Positions 1 to 10,705 of a stretch of 64,000 bases of DNA are shown here, in pieces. The DNA is from Steromphala cineraria (lineage: Eukaryota > Mollusca > Gastropoda > Trochida > Trochidae): assembly GCA_916613615.1 (NCBI GenBank), contig OU744725.1:62194575-62258574 (forward strand), read 5' to 3'. A program made the translations under genes and the position numbers. Each line of letters starts with the position of its first letter. Within the stretch, counting starts at the first letter, position 1. Below the pieces are notes generated by a model. It did not search any database. It worked only from the letters and a program-made list of their open reading frames with translations, and was not told the origin of the DNA.

Positions 1-59
1 GTCAAACATCAATATCTTTATCCTTATATTCTCAATCAGTATAATCAATTTCCTAACCA

Positions 60-632
60 ACCCAGATGATTTATCTAGAATTCATACTGCGATGTCCAAG
101 TCTCATTTTCATTCATACTTCCTTTAAATTTTCATCAAGATTTCATTTGTTATATACCCAAAACTTAGATGTAATTTTCTACCAAACGATGACTTCCCTA
201 TATATCGATGTCCAACATCAAGATCTCATTCCTTATATACCAAACACTTTTCCACCCAAAAATTGCTCCCATACATATCGATGTCCAACATGAATATTTA
301 ATTTGTTATATACCAAACACTTGCATGTTTTTTTCTACCAAACGAAAACTTCCCTATTTAACACGACGTTCCACATCAAGAACTTTACATATCCAACACG
401 CGTGATTATTATTCTACCAAACGATGACTTCCCTATATATCACGATGTCCAACATGTTGTCTTGTTGGAGTTTAATCTTTGCTTTCACCTCTTGGTGAGT
501 TGGCTGATGTCCAGCATCAATATTTCCCTCCAACATTAGGATATTTTTTACCAAACGATGATTCCTATATAAATCGATGCCCAACATCGAGATCCCATTT
601 CTTTAACCTGGATCTTGGATATATTTTCAAAC
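60..632. repeat. Degenerate tandem array abutting exon 3 of gene A
   Basis: About seven diverged units of roughly 70-100 bp recur here. Each carries a version of 'cgatgtccaacatcaa' (near 91, 206, 279, 364, 442, 505 and 574) followed by 'ttatataccaaac' or 'ctaccaaacgatgac'. The shared core also occurs inside gene A exon 3 at 651-665, so the array seems to have grown from the exon's 3' end into the downstream intron. The short open frames here are probably not genes. Confidence 0.6.
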
Positions 633-636
633 TTAC

Positions 637-3600
637 CTAGAGGAGATATCTCGATGTCCAACATCCAAACTCTGGGACAGGGAAGAATTCGGACAGGTGA
701 GAGGATCATGGGAGGGGGGACCCCCGTGAAGAGAGCAAACGCTTCGAAGGAGTACAGGGGGAAACACTCGATCTCCATACCAAGATTGGTAATCTCAACC
801 ACGAGATTGGAGAGAATCCCTGGCTTCAGAACTTTAAGGACTGAAATGCAATTGAGAATAGCAACATTTTGAATAGAATATATATTTTTTCATTCATGAC
901 TCTTTCATATGTCAGCTTTAATAGTTATTAAAAATATTCTATCTTTTACCATCAAAGCCTACACAAAAATTGCAAATACTTACTTCCAACAACTCTTTGA
1001 TTTCCAGCCATCTGAAAGCAGAAAGCAAAATTATTTATTAGTACAATTCAGTAATCATTATGATTTTTTTCTCCAAAGTTGGGATATAGAAACACCCTAT
1101 CCTGGCCACCGAAATTCTATTAAAATGCTAAAGTAATTAGAAAAACTAGAGCTTGAAACAACCCTCACTGCAAGTTTCACTGGCTAGATGTGTGTAGGGA
1201 AAAGATACAATTATTTTGCAGACGTAATCTTCGAAGACATGATAATGACAATGATAGGTTATATTGATAAATGCAGACTACTGTTTCTAGGTTGTCTGTG
1301 CAACAATCAATGCCACTCAGCAACAAAGATGTTATTTTGTGCTTTCATTTCATTGAATATTAAATTATTATATAACTCACGAAACATATGCACCTGTCTC
1401 TTAAGCACGGCAAGAAAATATGATTTACTAAGATTTATTATTGATTATGTACATTGTGGTTATTTCCCCCCAAAATCAACATTGCGCAATATTGTTATTA
1501 AAGCCATCACATTCTCAGAGGAAAATCAGTGGAAATCAACTCTATCTGCCAGACATGATATGGTTAGATATGCTAAAGTACACAAACAACTACGTATGCA
1601 TAGTTTATACAGATTAATGTACAACTATCCAGATTATAGAGCTTATATACAACTTTTAATACAGGTAATAACACGAGGGAAAACCTCACGGGAATGTATT
1701 AATTGTAAAACCCAATGTTTTGATCACGACTGTCATGTTATTCTACATTGTGAAACTTATATGAAGCAACGTAACGCATTTTATAGTTTTCTAATTGATA
1801 CACTTGATATTGACTTGTATGTTCGTATTGAAAATATTGATGATGATGATGATAATTTAATAGCTTTTTTATGTAGAGCAAATATCATACCTGAAATAAC
1901 TACATCAGACAGAAACAATGTTATATTGCATTTTGCTTTGTACATTCATTCATTGAAATCATCTCTTTTGTACAGTTTCTGATATATATTTTGTTTTGTG
2001 AATCCTGTTTTTATGCCTTGTATATGACCATGTAAATACATCCTTGTGATCTTCGCCATATCGGAGGAAATAAAGACATTCATTCATTCATTCATTCATT
2101 CATTCATTCATTCATTCATTCATTCAGTAACCTTTGCAGGGGACGAATGGCATATTGTATGATCTGGATGATCATGTCTCTCACATTTTTTTTCAAAACC
2201 CAAAACAATGAATAGTTGTGACAAAGTGGTTTTTTTTGGTCTATCAAAATATTTCGTTTTGAATTTTAAATTTTCAATGGAACGAAGAAAACTTCGCTCA
2301 ATTTTCATTTCCATTTCAATCTTCTACTATTTTCTTCGACAAGGGCAATTTTAAACGACATATTTCGCATTATACCGGCTGCTTGACTGATTGACGCCGA
2401 TCAGCTGATGACAGCATGGCTTGTTTATCAACGCTACCGTACATCGATTTCTTGTCGTAAATGTGAAGTAATCTTTTGATATCACACATAAATAAAACAA
2501 TGTGGACCTTTCAATATCTAAATTATCTTAGATAGATCATAGTTCTCAGTAAGTTTTGACAGTTTTTCAGCATTCAGAATTGTCGCAAATTTCTTATCGT
2601 ATCGATTTGCGATGCGCACGGTTCTGCGCAGAAGCAACGTTTTGATGCGTAGGGTATGTCCTTAAACCTTCATCTGAGAGACTGTAAGTTGAGTCTTTGG
2701 GAGCAATTTTGGAATCACGGTTGAATACAATAGAGTTAGACGGGGTACATTGGGTATTCGGTGAGGGCTTTTTACCTCTTAGTTTGTTAGTATAATAATT
2801 ACATTGAACACTCATGTGTTGCCAAGGGTTTTGCGCTGTTGGTCTATCATGACCTACCAGAAAGGTTTCTGATTTATACTTTCTTCTGAGATACAGAATA
2901 CAGAATAGTAGTAGATTGAGTCTATGGCAGCAATTTTGGAATCACGGCTGAGTCTAATGGCATTGTGAACCTATGGGTAACGGGGTCCATTGGGTATTTC
3001 GTGAGGACTCTTTACCTCTTAGTTTGTTAGTATAGTAATTACATAGAACACTCATGTGTTGTCAAGGTCTATCATGACCTACCAGAAAGGTTTCTGATTT
3101 ATACTTCATCTGAGATATTGTAAATTGAGTCTTTGGGAGCAATTTTGGAATCACGGCTGAGTCTAATTGTGAAGCTATGGGTAACGGGGTCCATTGCGTA
3201 TTTCGTGAGGACTCTTTACCTCTTAGTTTGTTAGTATAGTAATTACATAGAACACTCATGTTTTGTCAAGGTCTATCATGACCTACCAGAAAGGTTTCTG
3301 ATTTATACTTCATCTGAGATATTGTAAATTGAGTCTTTGGGAGCAATTTTGGAATCACGGCTGAGTCTATTAATGGCATTGTGAAGCTATGGGTAACGGG
3401 GTCCATTGGGTATTTCGTGAGGACTCTTTACCTCTTTACCTTTCAGTTTGTTTGTATAGTAAATACAGTGAACAATCTTGTGTTGGCGAAGGATCAACGC
3501 TGTTATTTTATCAGGACCTACCAGAAAGATTTCTGATTTATACCTTCTTCTGAGATAGTAGGTTGAGTCTATGGCAGCGATTTTGGAATCACGGTTGAGT

Positions 3601-6191
3601 ATAAGAAAGCTTTGCAGCAATGGGTATTAGGTATATTTTGAGGGTTCGTATTGTTTCAATTTTCCGACTCTTGCAGTTGTTTCATACATTTTTCAAAATA
3701 TCTCAAAGCAGACTTTTTAAAAGATACCAATTCTCCCTCCTGATCGTTCAGATCTAACTTCTATAGCAATAATATCACCAAAGGATTTATTACACCACAA
3801 CATCATTATCGTATGACTTGAGGTACCTTTGCTGAAAGTATGATAATACCAATAACAAATATTTGAATCAGAATTTATAATCAGAACAATTGTCCGAAAT
3901 CTTTATAAAATGGTCCTTGGATTTACTCTCTTTAGAAATTTGTTGTAAAAGTTATGTCATGATGGATCGTTATCGTTTTATGCATCATGACATCTCAATA
4001 ATTTCCCTTCTCGTATAGCAATTTGTTGAAATATATGGATGGATAATTTTCTGCCAGCGACTTCCTTTAACGAATTATTGCGACAAAGACTAAGCAAACC
4101 CAAGACCTTAATATATATATATATATATATATATATTTGTAGGTAAGCTTTGCTTCGTTAGCTTAGGTTCATTATCTTTCACGAGTGTTTTCTGTATGAT
4201 CTGATGCATTTAATAAATAGAGGATACTAAACGACCTTCCATTTAATACTAATTTTATTAAACGAGTTAATGGTTTAATATATAACGAGCGAAAGTGAGT
4301 TTAATAAAAAATGGAAGAAAGCTTAGTTCTATAATTATAAGTAATATTTGTCAAAAAATGCAAGCAAACATGCTGACAGAGTGCTGAAGCTAACATTTCC
4401 GCGACTCGGCAGCCATTGTGACGGCGCTTACATTCTGACGTCATAACAACACACTACTGTGACATATTCGGCCTCATGCTTTAACTATAATAGTTCAGGG
4501 CAAAACTATACTTTATTGCAAAACACATGATGGTAAGGGCTACTCTATTACTTTTCTAGTATGTCGATTTTTGCTCGTTTAAGTTATTTCTACTCCAAAT
4601 ATAAACATATTTTGTACATCACGTCAAGCCGCAAATTGAAAATCCTCGATCATGGCCATACCTAATGACGTCATAGCAATTTGTTATTGACGTCATGGGC
4701 CATTGTTTCGTGACGTCACTCTAAAAATATACTTTATTGCTGAAAAAAGGGTGGGCGGCGCCTTTGTTCTTTACGGGAACAATACTAGAAACTTATTTAA
4801 TATCGCTGTATAAATACACTGCGGTATTTTTCAAGGGCGAGTAATAGGACTTGGTAAAGCTACGGGAATAATTAGCTCCCGGTCACTGATATCGAGTTCA
4901 TTTCAATCAATCAATCCAGTATTTATGACAACCCAGTTAATCTCCAACGAGTCATTTTGTCTGGGATACTGAGGATAGTTCAATTTAAAAAAAAAATTCA
5001 GTTTCAAACATGAAAAGGGTATCCCTACCTTACTGTTTTTTACTTACACCCTGCATCATTTATCATGTCTTATATCTGAGTTGACTGAATGTATATGGAT
5101 GAGACTGCAATTAAATAATTGTCTGTCTGTCTATCAACGAATGATATTCTGTTTTTCTGATACTGAACGACGTCAATAAATTTAAATAATATGATTTGGT
5201 AACTTCATCTTCACATGTTCGTTGCTTTTTATATACAAATGGTTGCATTAGCGTGAAGAGTGTGAATTGTATAAATGTTAATATATCTATAAGAGATATA
5301 TGATCTTGCTGTGATGATTGAGAATCTATTTTATCAGTTTAATGTATTACATTTTGCGTGACATATCGAAAAGTTACTTTTTGGAAATAGATCTCTTATT
5401 GGTAACCGTAACACTAAACTCAAAAGGACATATAGCGAGAAATGACGTAGTCGTTTATTCAACCAATCACCAACCTCGCTAAAGCATGCACTTGACTGTT
5501 CAAAGATACATCCGCTTAGGAGACACCGACATTTTTAATTTTTAGCTCTGATAAATTCCCAACCACAAATCAGGAAGTATACATAAGTTCACAAATCCAT
5601 AAGTTTTAACTCAGCTTAACTCATGTCGATACAATCCTTTAGATAACAAGATAACTTTAAAGACAAATTTGACATTTTTTTTAACAATAAAACAATCAAT
5701 GACTGATATAACATATATAAAATTCAATGGTAAACTTATATTAAAACTTATAACATTTGCATGTACAACTAAAAAACATTACATAAAAATTCCTACAGAA
5801 TAAACTGCTGACCTTAAGACGTCTATGGTGAAGTTATGTCACCGATCCAAAAGTAAGAACATGTTAACAGGATTTACTGCCACAAACGGTATTATCTTTT
5901 CCATACCCAAAAATTAAAATGATTTTATCACAGATAAAATGAACTGACCTGAAAGACATGTATGGTGTAGATTTTAGGCGCATAGTTGTAGAAGAGCTGC
6001 CCTGCCGAGCTGTATGTTGGTTGGGCAAAGACGGGCATGCCCTGCGTGGGGTAGAACACTTCGCAATAATGGAACTCACAGTCGGCGCAGGCGATGGTGC
6101 CATTTGCCACACCAATTCCAACGACTACCAAAATGGTAAGGACAAGCAATCCGCTCGGCAGAGGCTCCATGTCGTGCTGGCCCTGTTGCAA
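637..6191 (-). CDS. Gene A: secreted protein of unrecognised family (partial, exons 1-3)
   Basis: Exon 1 is 5949-6191, starting at the ATG whose complement ends at 6191; a second in-frame Met lies seven codons downstream. It encodes a hydrophobic signal peptide (LLVLTILVVVGIGVA) and then ACADCEFHYCEVFYPTQG and YNYAPKIYTIHVFQ. Exon 2 is a 28-nt micro-exon at 984-1011. Exon 3 is 637-840 (204 nt) and contains LKVLKPG, SFEAFALF and LPCPRV. Donors and acceptors are GT/AG and the phases agree (0, 1, 1). Exons 4 and 5, inferred from gene B, should lie left of position 1. Intron 1 (1012-5948) carries a LINE fragment on the opposite strand, a tandem array and a foldback element. I do not recognise the family. 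The match to gene B shows tandem duplication. The product is probably secreted, with an extra Cys after the CADC motif. Confidence 0.72.
1188..2126 (+). mobile_element. 3' end of a non-LTR retrotransposon (LINE) ORF2
   Basis: A 264-codon open frame (1188-1982) resembles the region after the reverse transcriptase in LINE ORF2 proteins. It has an R-L-H-S-L-Y-R-L-M-Y-like stretch, then TRGKTSRECINCKTQ and a Cys-His cluster (CINC, HDCHVILHC). A short 3' UTR follows, ending in 'ggaggaaataaagac' and an ATTC repeat tail (2079-2126), typical of LINE 3' ends. The endonuclease and reverse transcriptase parts are absent, so this is a 5'-truncated copy. It lies in gene A intron 1, antisense to that gene. 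Confidence 0.72.
2630..3640. repeat. Tandem array, unit about 200-235 bp
   Basis: About 4.5 imperfect copies. Landmarks recurring in each are 'ctaccagaaaggtttctg' (near 2856, 3082, 3287 and 3518), 'gggagcaattttggaatc' and 'ggactctttacctcttag'. Unit lengths vary through small deletions. The array is inside gene A intron 1. The minus-strand open frames across it are read-through of the repeat. Confidence 0.75.
3641..4200. other. Intron sequence with an AT dinucleotide run
   Basis: AT-rich intron 1 sequence of gene A. It holds one AT microsatellite at about 4110-4136 and no recognisable coding exon. Confidence 0.5.
4205..4865. mobile_element. Foldback/TIR element, family shared with 39030-39800
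   Basis: It contains 'acgaccttccatttaa', later reversed as 'aaatggaagaaa', so the first 110 bp form a palindrome. The same order of landmarks recurs at 39050-39300: 'ataacgagcgaaag', 'ccattgtgacggcg', then TGACGTCA sites. At the right edge both copies show 'gggcgagtaata'. Four TGACGTCA or near-identical octamers occur between 4435 and 4720. It has no coding capacity and lies in gene A intron 1. Confidence 0.6.
4866..5940. other. AT-rich intron sequence with a LINE-like tail
   Basis: This is the rest of gene A intron 1. A segment at 5060-5136 ends in 'aattaaataattgtctgtctgtctat', resembling a LINE 3' tail. No other structure was recognised. Confidence 0.4.
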
Positions 6192-6262
6192 TCGGTTTAG
6201 AAAGGAAGAGTGGTGTATCCTTCTAACATGTGCTTCAGGGTAGACGACGCGAAGTCACTCAG

Positions 6263-6270
6263 CTTTATAG
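6263..6270 (-). promoter_or_regulatory. Probable TATA box of gene A
   Basis: On the minus strand the sequence reads 'ctctataaagctgag' about 72 nt upstream of the first Met of gene A. This spacing allows a transcription start near 6235 and a 5' UTR of about 40-45 nt. The first minisatellite unit begins only about 25 bp further upstream. The motif and spacing are seen; the function is inferred. Confidence 0.55.
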
Positions 6271-6289
6271 AGAGACTCACGTGACCATA

Positions 6290-8790
6290 TGTCTATTTTA
6301 GTTTCAGTTTTTTATCTTGGTTTACGTGCATTGGCAATGTGGTTAAATGTGATTTAACATGTCCATTTTAGTTTCAGTTTTTAATCTTGGTTTATGTGCA
6401 TTGGCAATGTGGTAAAATGGTTTATGTGCATTGGTAATGTGTTAAAATGTGATTTGGCATGTCCATTTTAGTTTCAGTTTTTAATCTTGGTTTATGTGCA
6501 TTGGCAATGTGGTAAAATGGTTTATGTGCATTGGTAATGTGTTAAAATGTGATTTTGCATGTCCATTTTAGTTTCAGTTTTTAATCTTGGTTTATGTGCA
6601 TTGGCAATGTGGTAAAATGGTTTATGTGCATTGGTAATGTGTTAAAATGTGATTTTGCATGTCCATTTTAGTTTCAGTTTTTAATCTTGGTTTATGTGCA
6701 TTGGCAATGTGGTAAAATGGTTTATGTGCATTGGTAATGTGTTAAAATGTGATTTGGCATGTCCATTTTAGTTTCAGTTTTTAATCTTGGTTTATGTGCA
6801 TTGGCAATGTGGTAAAATGGTTTATGTGCATTGGTAATGTGTTAAAATGTGATTTTGCATGTCCATTTTAGTTTCAGTTTTTAATCTTGGTTTATGTGCA
6901 TTGGCAATGTGGTAAAATGGTTTATGTGCATTGGTAATGTGTTAAAATGTGATTTGGCATGTCCATTTTAGTTTCAGTTTTTAATCTTGGTTTATGTGCA
7001 TTGGCAATGTGGTAAAATGGTTTATGTGCATTGGTAATGTGTTAAAATGTGATTTTGCATGTCCATTTTAGTTTCAGTTTTTAATCTTGGTTTATGTGCA
7101 TTGGCAATGTGGTAAAATGGTTTATGTGCATTGGTTAATGTGTTAAAATGTGATTTGGCATGTCCATTTTAGTTTCAGTTTTTAATCTTGGTTTATGTGC
7201 ATTGGCAATGTGGTAAAATGGTTTATGTGCATTGGTAATGTGTTAAAATGTGATTTGGCATGTCCATTTTAATTCCAGTTTTTAATCTTGGTTTATGTGC
7301 ATTGGCAATGTGGTAAAATGGTTTATGTGCATTGGTAATGTGTTAAAATGTGATTTTGCATGTCCATTTTAGTTTCAGTTTTTAATCTTGGTTTATGTGC
7401 ATTGGCAATGTGGTAAAATGGTTTATGTGCATTGGTAATGTGTTAAAATGTGATTTGGCATGTCCATTTTAGTTTCAGTTTTTAATCTTGGTTTATGTGC
7501 ATTGGCAATGTGGTAAAATGGTTTATGTGCATTGGTAATGTGTTAAAATGTGATTTTGCATGTCCATTTTAGTTTCAGTTTTTAATCTTGGTTTATGTGC
7601 ATTGGCAATGTGGTAAAATGGTTTATGTGCATTGGTTAATGTGTTAAAATGTGATTTGGCATGTCCATTTTAGTTTCAGTTTTTAATCTTGGTTTATGTG
7701 CATTGGCAATGTGGTAAAATGGTTTATGTGCATTGGTAATGTGTTAAAAAGTGATTTTGCATGTCCATTTTAGTTTCAGTTTTTAATCTTGGTTTATGTG
7801 CATTGGCAATGTGGTGAAATGTGATTCCACATGTCAATTTTTGATTCAGTTTTTAATCTCGGTTTATGTGCATTGGCAATGTGTTGAAATGTGATTTCAC
7901 ATGTCCATTTTTGTTCCAGTTTTTAATCTTGGTTTATGTGCATTGGCAATGTGTTAAAATGTGATTTCACATGTCCATTTTTGTTTCAGGTTTTAATCTT
8001 GGTTTATGTGCATTGGCAATGTGGTAAAATGGTTTATGTGCATTGGTAATGTGTTAAAATGTGATTTTGCATGTCCATTTTAGTTTCAGTTTTTAATCTT
8101 GGTTTATGTGCATTGGCAATGTGGTAAAATGGTTTATGTGCATTGGTAATGTGTTAAAATGTGATTTGGCATGTCCATTTTAGTTTCAGTTTTTAATCTT
8201 GGTTTATGTGCATTGGCAATGTGGTAAAATGGTTTATGTGCATTGGTAATGTGTTAAAATGTGATTTTGCATGTCCATTTTAGTTTCAGTTTTTAATCTT
8301 GGTTTATGTGCATTGGCAATGTGGTAAAATGGTTTATGTGCATTGGTAAATGTGTTAAAATGTGATTTGGCATGTCCATTTTAGTTTCAGTTTTTAATCT
8401 TGGTTTATGTGCATTGGCAATGTGGTAAAATGGTTTATGTGCATTGGTAATGTGTTAAAAAGTGATTTTGCATGTCCATTTTAGTTTCAGTTTTTAATCT
8501 TGGTTTATGTGCATTGGCAATGTGGTGAAATGTGATTCCACATGTCAATTTTTGATTCAGTTTTTAATCTCGGTTTATGTACATTGGCAATGTGTTGAAA
8601 TGTGATTTCACATGTCCATTTTTGTTCCAGTTTTTAATCTTGGTTTATGTGCATTGGCAATGTGTTAAAATGTGATTTCACATGTCCATTTTTGTTTCAG
8701 GTTTTAATCTTGGTTTATGTGTATTGACAACGTGTTAAAATGTGATTTCACATGTCAATTTTTGATTCAGTTTTTAATCTTGGTTTATGT
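6290..8790. repeat. 70/100-bp minisatellite, about 25 units
   Basis: The core period is exactly 100 bp: 'tttatgtgcattggtaatgt' recurs at 6421, 6521 and onward. Each 100-mer looks like an ancestral 70-mer with a 30-bp internal duplication ('tttatgtgcattggcaatgtgg' block). Plain 70-mers survive at the left edge (6302-6371) and in two internal patches (about 7800-8030 and 8510-8790). A T/G variant ('gattttgcat' or 'gatttggcat') largely alternates, giving a 200-bp higher-order period. A block of about 712 bp is duplicated: the 'gtgttaaaaagtg' variant is at about 7741 and 8454. The array separates genes A and B. Confidence 0.95.
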
Positions 8791-8796
8791 GCATAG

Positions 8797-8868
8797 GCAG
8801 CCGCTAATATAGCTGAAATATTGCCAAAGCGGCGTAAAACAATAGCTCACTAACTAACTATGTGCATT
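8797..8868 (+). mobile_element. SINE/LINE 3' tail fragment
   Basis: It reads 'gctgaaatattgccaaag', then 'cggcgtaaaac', then a short 'ctaa' repeat. This is the tail form seen again at 29190-29263 and common in molluscan short retroposons. Only the tail is present. Confidence 0.55.
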
Positions 8869-8869
8869 G

Positions 8870-9925
8870 GCAATGTGTTTAAATGTGATTTCTCATGACC
8901 AGTTATGTTTCAGTTTTTAATTTTGGCTGAAGTGCAGTGATAATGTGTTTAAATTTGTTTCAAAGTTTCTTGTTTTGTTGTTTGGAAAATGTGTGGTGTG
9001 GTGTGGTCTCTTAACTCTTGCGAGTTTAAATTTTCATAAATCAAAGAGCCCCGGTAAAAAAACTAGCTTTCATCAGACTTACAGGGGATATTTCATCATT
9101 AGAATTGGAATGTAAGAGATCATCTTACAGAAAGATCCCTCATTGAGAAGGTTTTCCCGAAATAACTTCGTATCAAATCTCTATGATTGGTGATGCTGAC
9201 CCTTGATTGATGAAGCGATGTAAATTTAAATCGATTTCCTTCGTCATTTGAAACATTATGGGAAATATGAAATTTAAATTGTTACATGTACGTAAGCATG
9301 TGAAAGCCAATCGGGCGCTGTAACACTGAGTAACCTCACTACTCAAAGAGTGCGAAATATTACAGCACGAGTTTCTTTAAAAGTAAAAACATAAAAGGAA
9401 GACAAATTAGCCTTGAAACAGAATTGTTTTATTATAAATGAATTAATACAGATGTCACCACATTGTTATGTTTTTACATATTTTTTAGTCTAAATACATT
9501 TGACATAAATTAAATAAATCAATCAAGCAGGTCGAACATTAACTTTATCATAATGAAAAATAATTCGTATTTCCTATATGAATATCAAAATCGAATGTAA
9601 AACCATCGATATAACATGAGTTCATCAAAAATTTTAAAATGTCAACAAATTCCCCAGAGTCGCATTTCTCCACGACAGAGGGTTCTCGAGTATATCTTCC
9701 TCGCTAACCTCTGTTCAAAGAAGAGTACTTACTGGGCAAGAAAAAATAATCCTTGTTGCTTGCAATCAAAGCTAGTTGTGCGACAAGTTGAGGATTGAGG
9801 ATTTTTTTAAGTGCCCAATTTCGTTTAGAGGACTGAATCCAACACATACCATGCATTTATGTTTTGTAACAGGTAAGAAGCTAGTCGGTGATGAAGCAAA
9901 ACTTTTAATATTGTTGAAATAAGAT
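8870..9925. other. Intergenic sequence downstream of gene B
   Basis: No gene recognised. A minus-strand 'aataaaac' near 9425 could act as a distal polyadenylation signal for gene B, but this is weak. A 60-codon plus-strand open frame (9616-9798) has no recognisable features. Confidence 0.35.
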
Positions 9926-9929
9926 CTGT

Positions 9930-10690
9930 ATTTATGTTGCAAAAGGGGAACTCCATCACATCAGGGAATATATAAGATATGGAGCTGAATACTTGTAAAA
10001 GAGGTTAATTGGGGATTTTTTTACAGGGCCATTTACGTTTAGAGGACTAGAGATCCAACACCTGTGCGATACACACATGTCATGGCATTTATAAAAAAAG
10101 AAATGGACTCCTTGGAACAGATGTAACAAGGAGGATATGCTTGAGTAGCTTCTGTAGGAATAGAATATGGAGCTGACCACTTCTAAAAGAGGTTAATTGA
10201 GGATTTTTGTTACAGGGTCAATTTACGTTTAGAGTACTAGAGTACCAGAGTTTATGTTGCAAAAGGGGAACTCCATCACATCAGGGAATATATAAGATAT
10301 GGAGCTGAATACTTGTAAAAGAGGTTAATTGGGGATTTTTTTACAGGGCCAATTTACGTTTAGAGTACTAGAGATCCAACACCTGTGCGATGCACACATG
10401 TCATGGAATTTTCAAAATAAGAAATGGACTACTTGGAACAGATGTAACAAGGAGGATATGCTTGAGTAGCTTCTGTAGGAATAGAATATGGAGCTGACCA
10501 CTTCTAAAAGAGGTTAATTGAGGATTTTTGTTACAGGGCCAATTTACGTTTAGAGTACTAGAGATCCAACACCTGTGCGATGCACACATGTCAGGGAATT
10601 TATAAAATAAGAAATTGACTACTTGGAACAGATGTTACGAGGAAGATATGCTTGAGTAGCTTCTGGTGGAATAGAATACAGGATCTTAAG
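9930..10690. repeat. Tandem duplication abutting the last exon of gene B
   Basis: Two units of about 317 bp: 'tttatgttgcaaaagggg' is at about 9933 and about 10250. Both contain 'gaggttaattggggattt', 'tttacgtttagag', 'aacacctgtgcgat' and 'atgcttgagtagcttctg'. A third partial copy runs up to 10690, within about 20 bp of the gene B stop codon, so this is probably gene B 3' UTR or flank. Earlier, more diverged sequence begins near 9784. Confidence 0.8.
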
Positions 10691-10705
10691 TAAAGGCCGG
10701 GTCGT

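Noticed and set aside
615..872. Plus-strand 85-codon open frame over gene A exon 3
   Set aside because: It is the antisense shadow of an exon whose minus-strand frame, splice sites and paralogue match are clear.
6290..8790. CRISPR-like regular repeat array
   Set aside because: The repeats are continuous with no unique spacers, and the genome is eukaryotic; it is a minisatellite.
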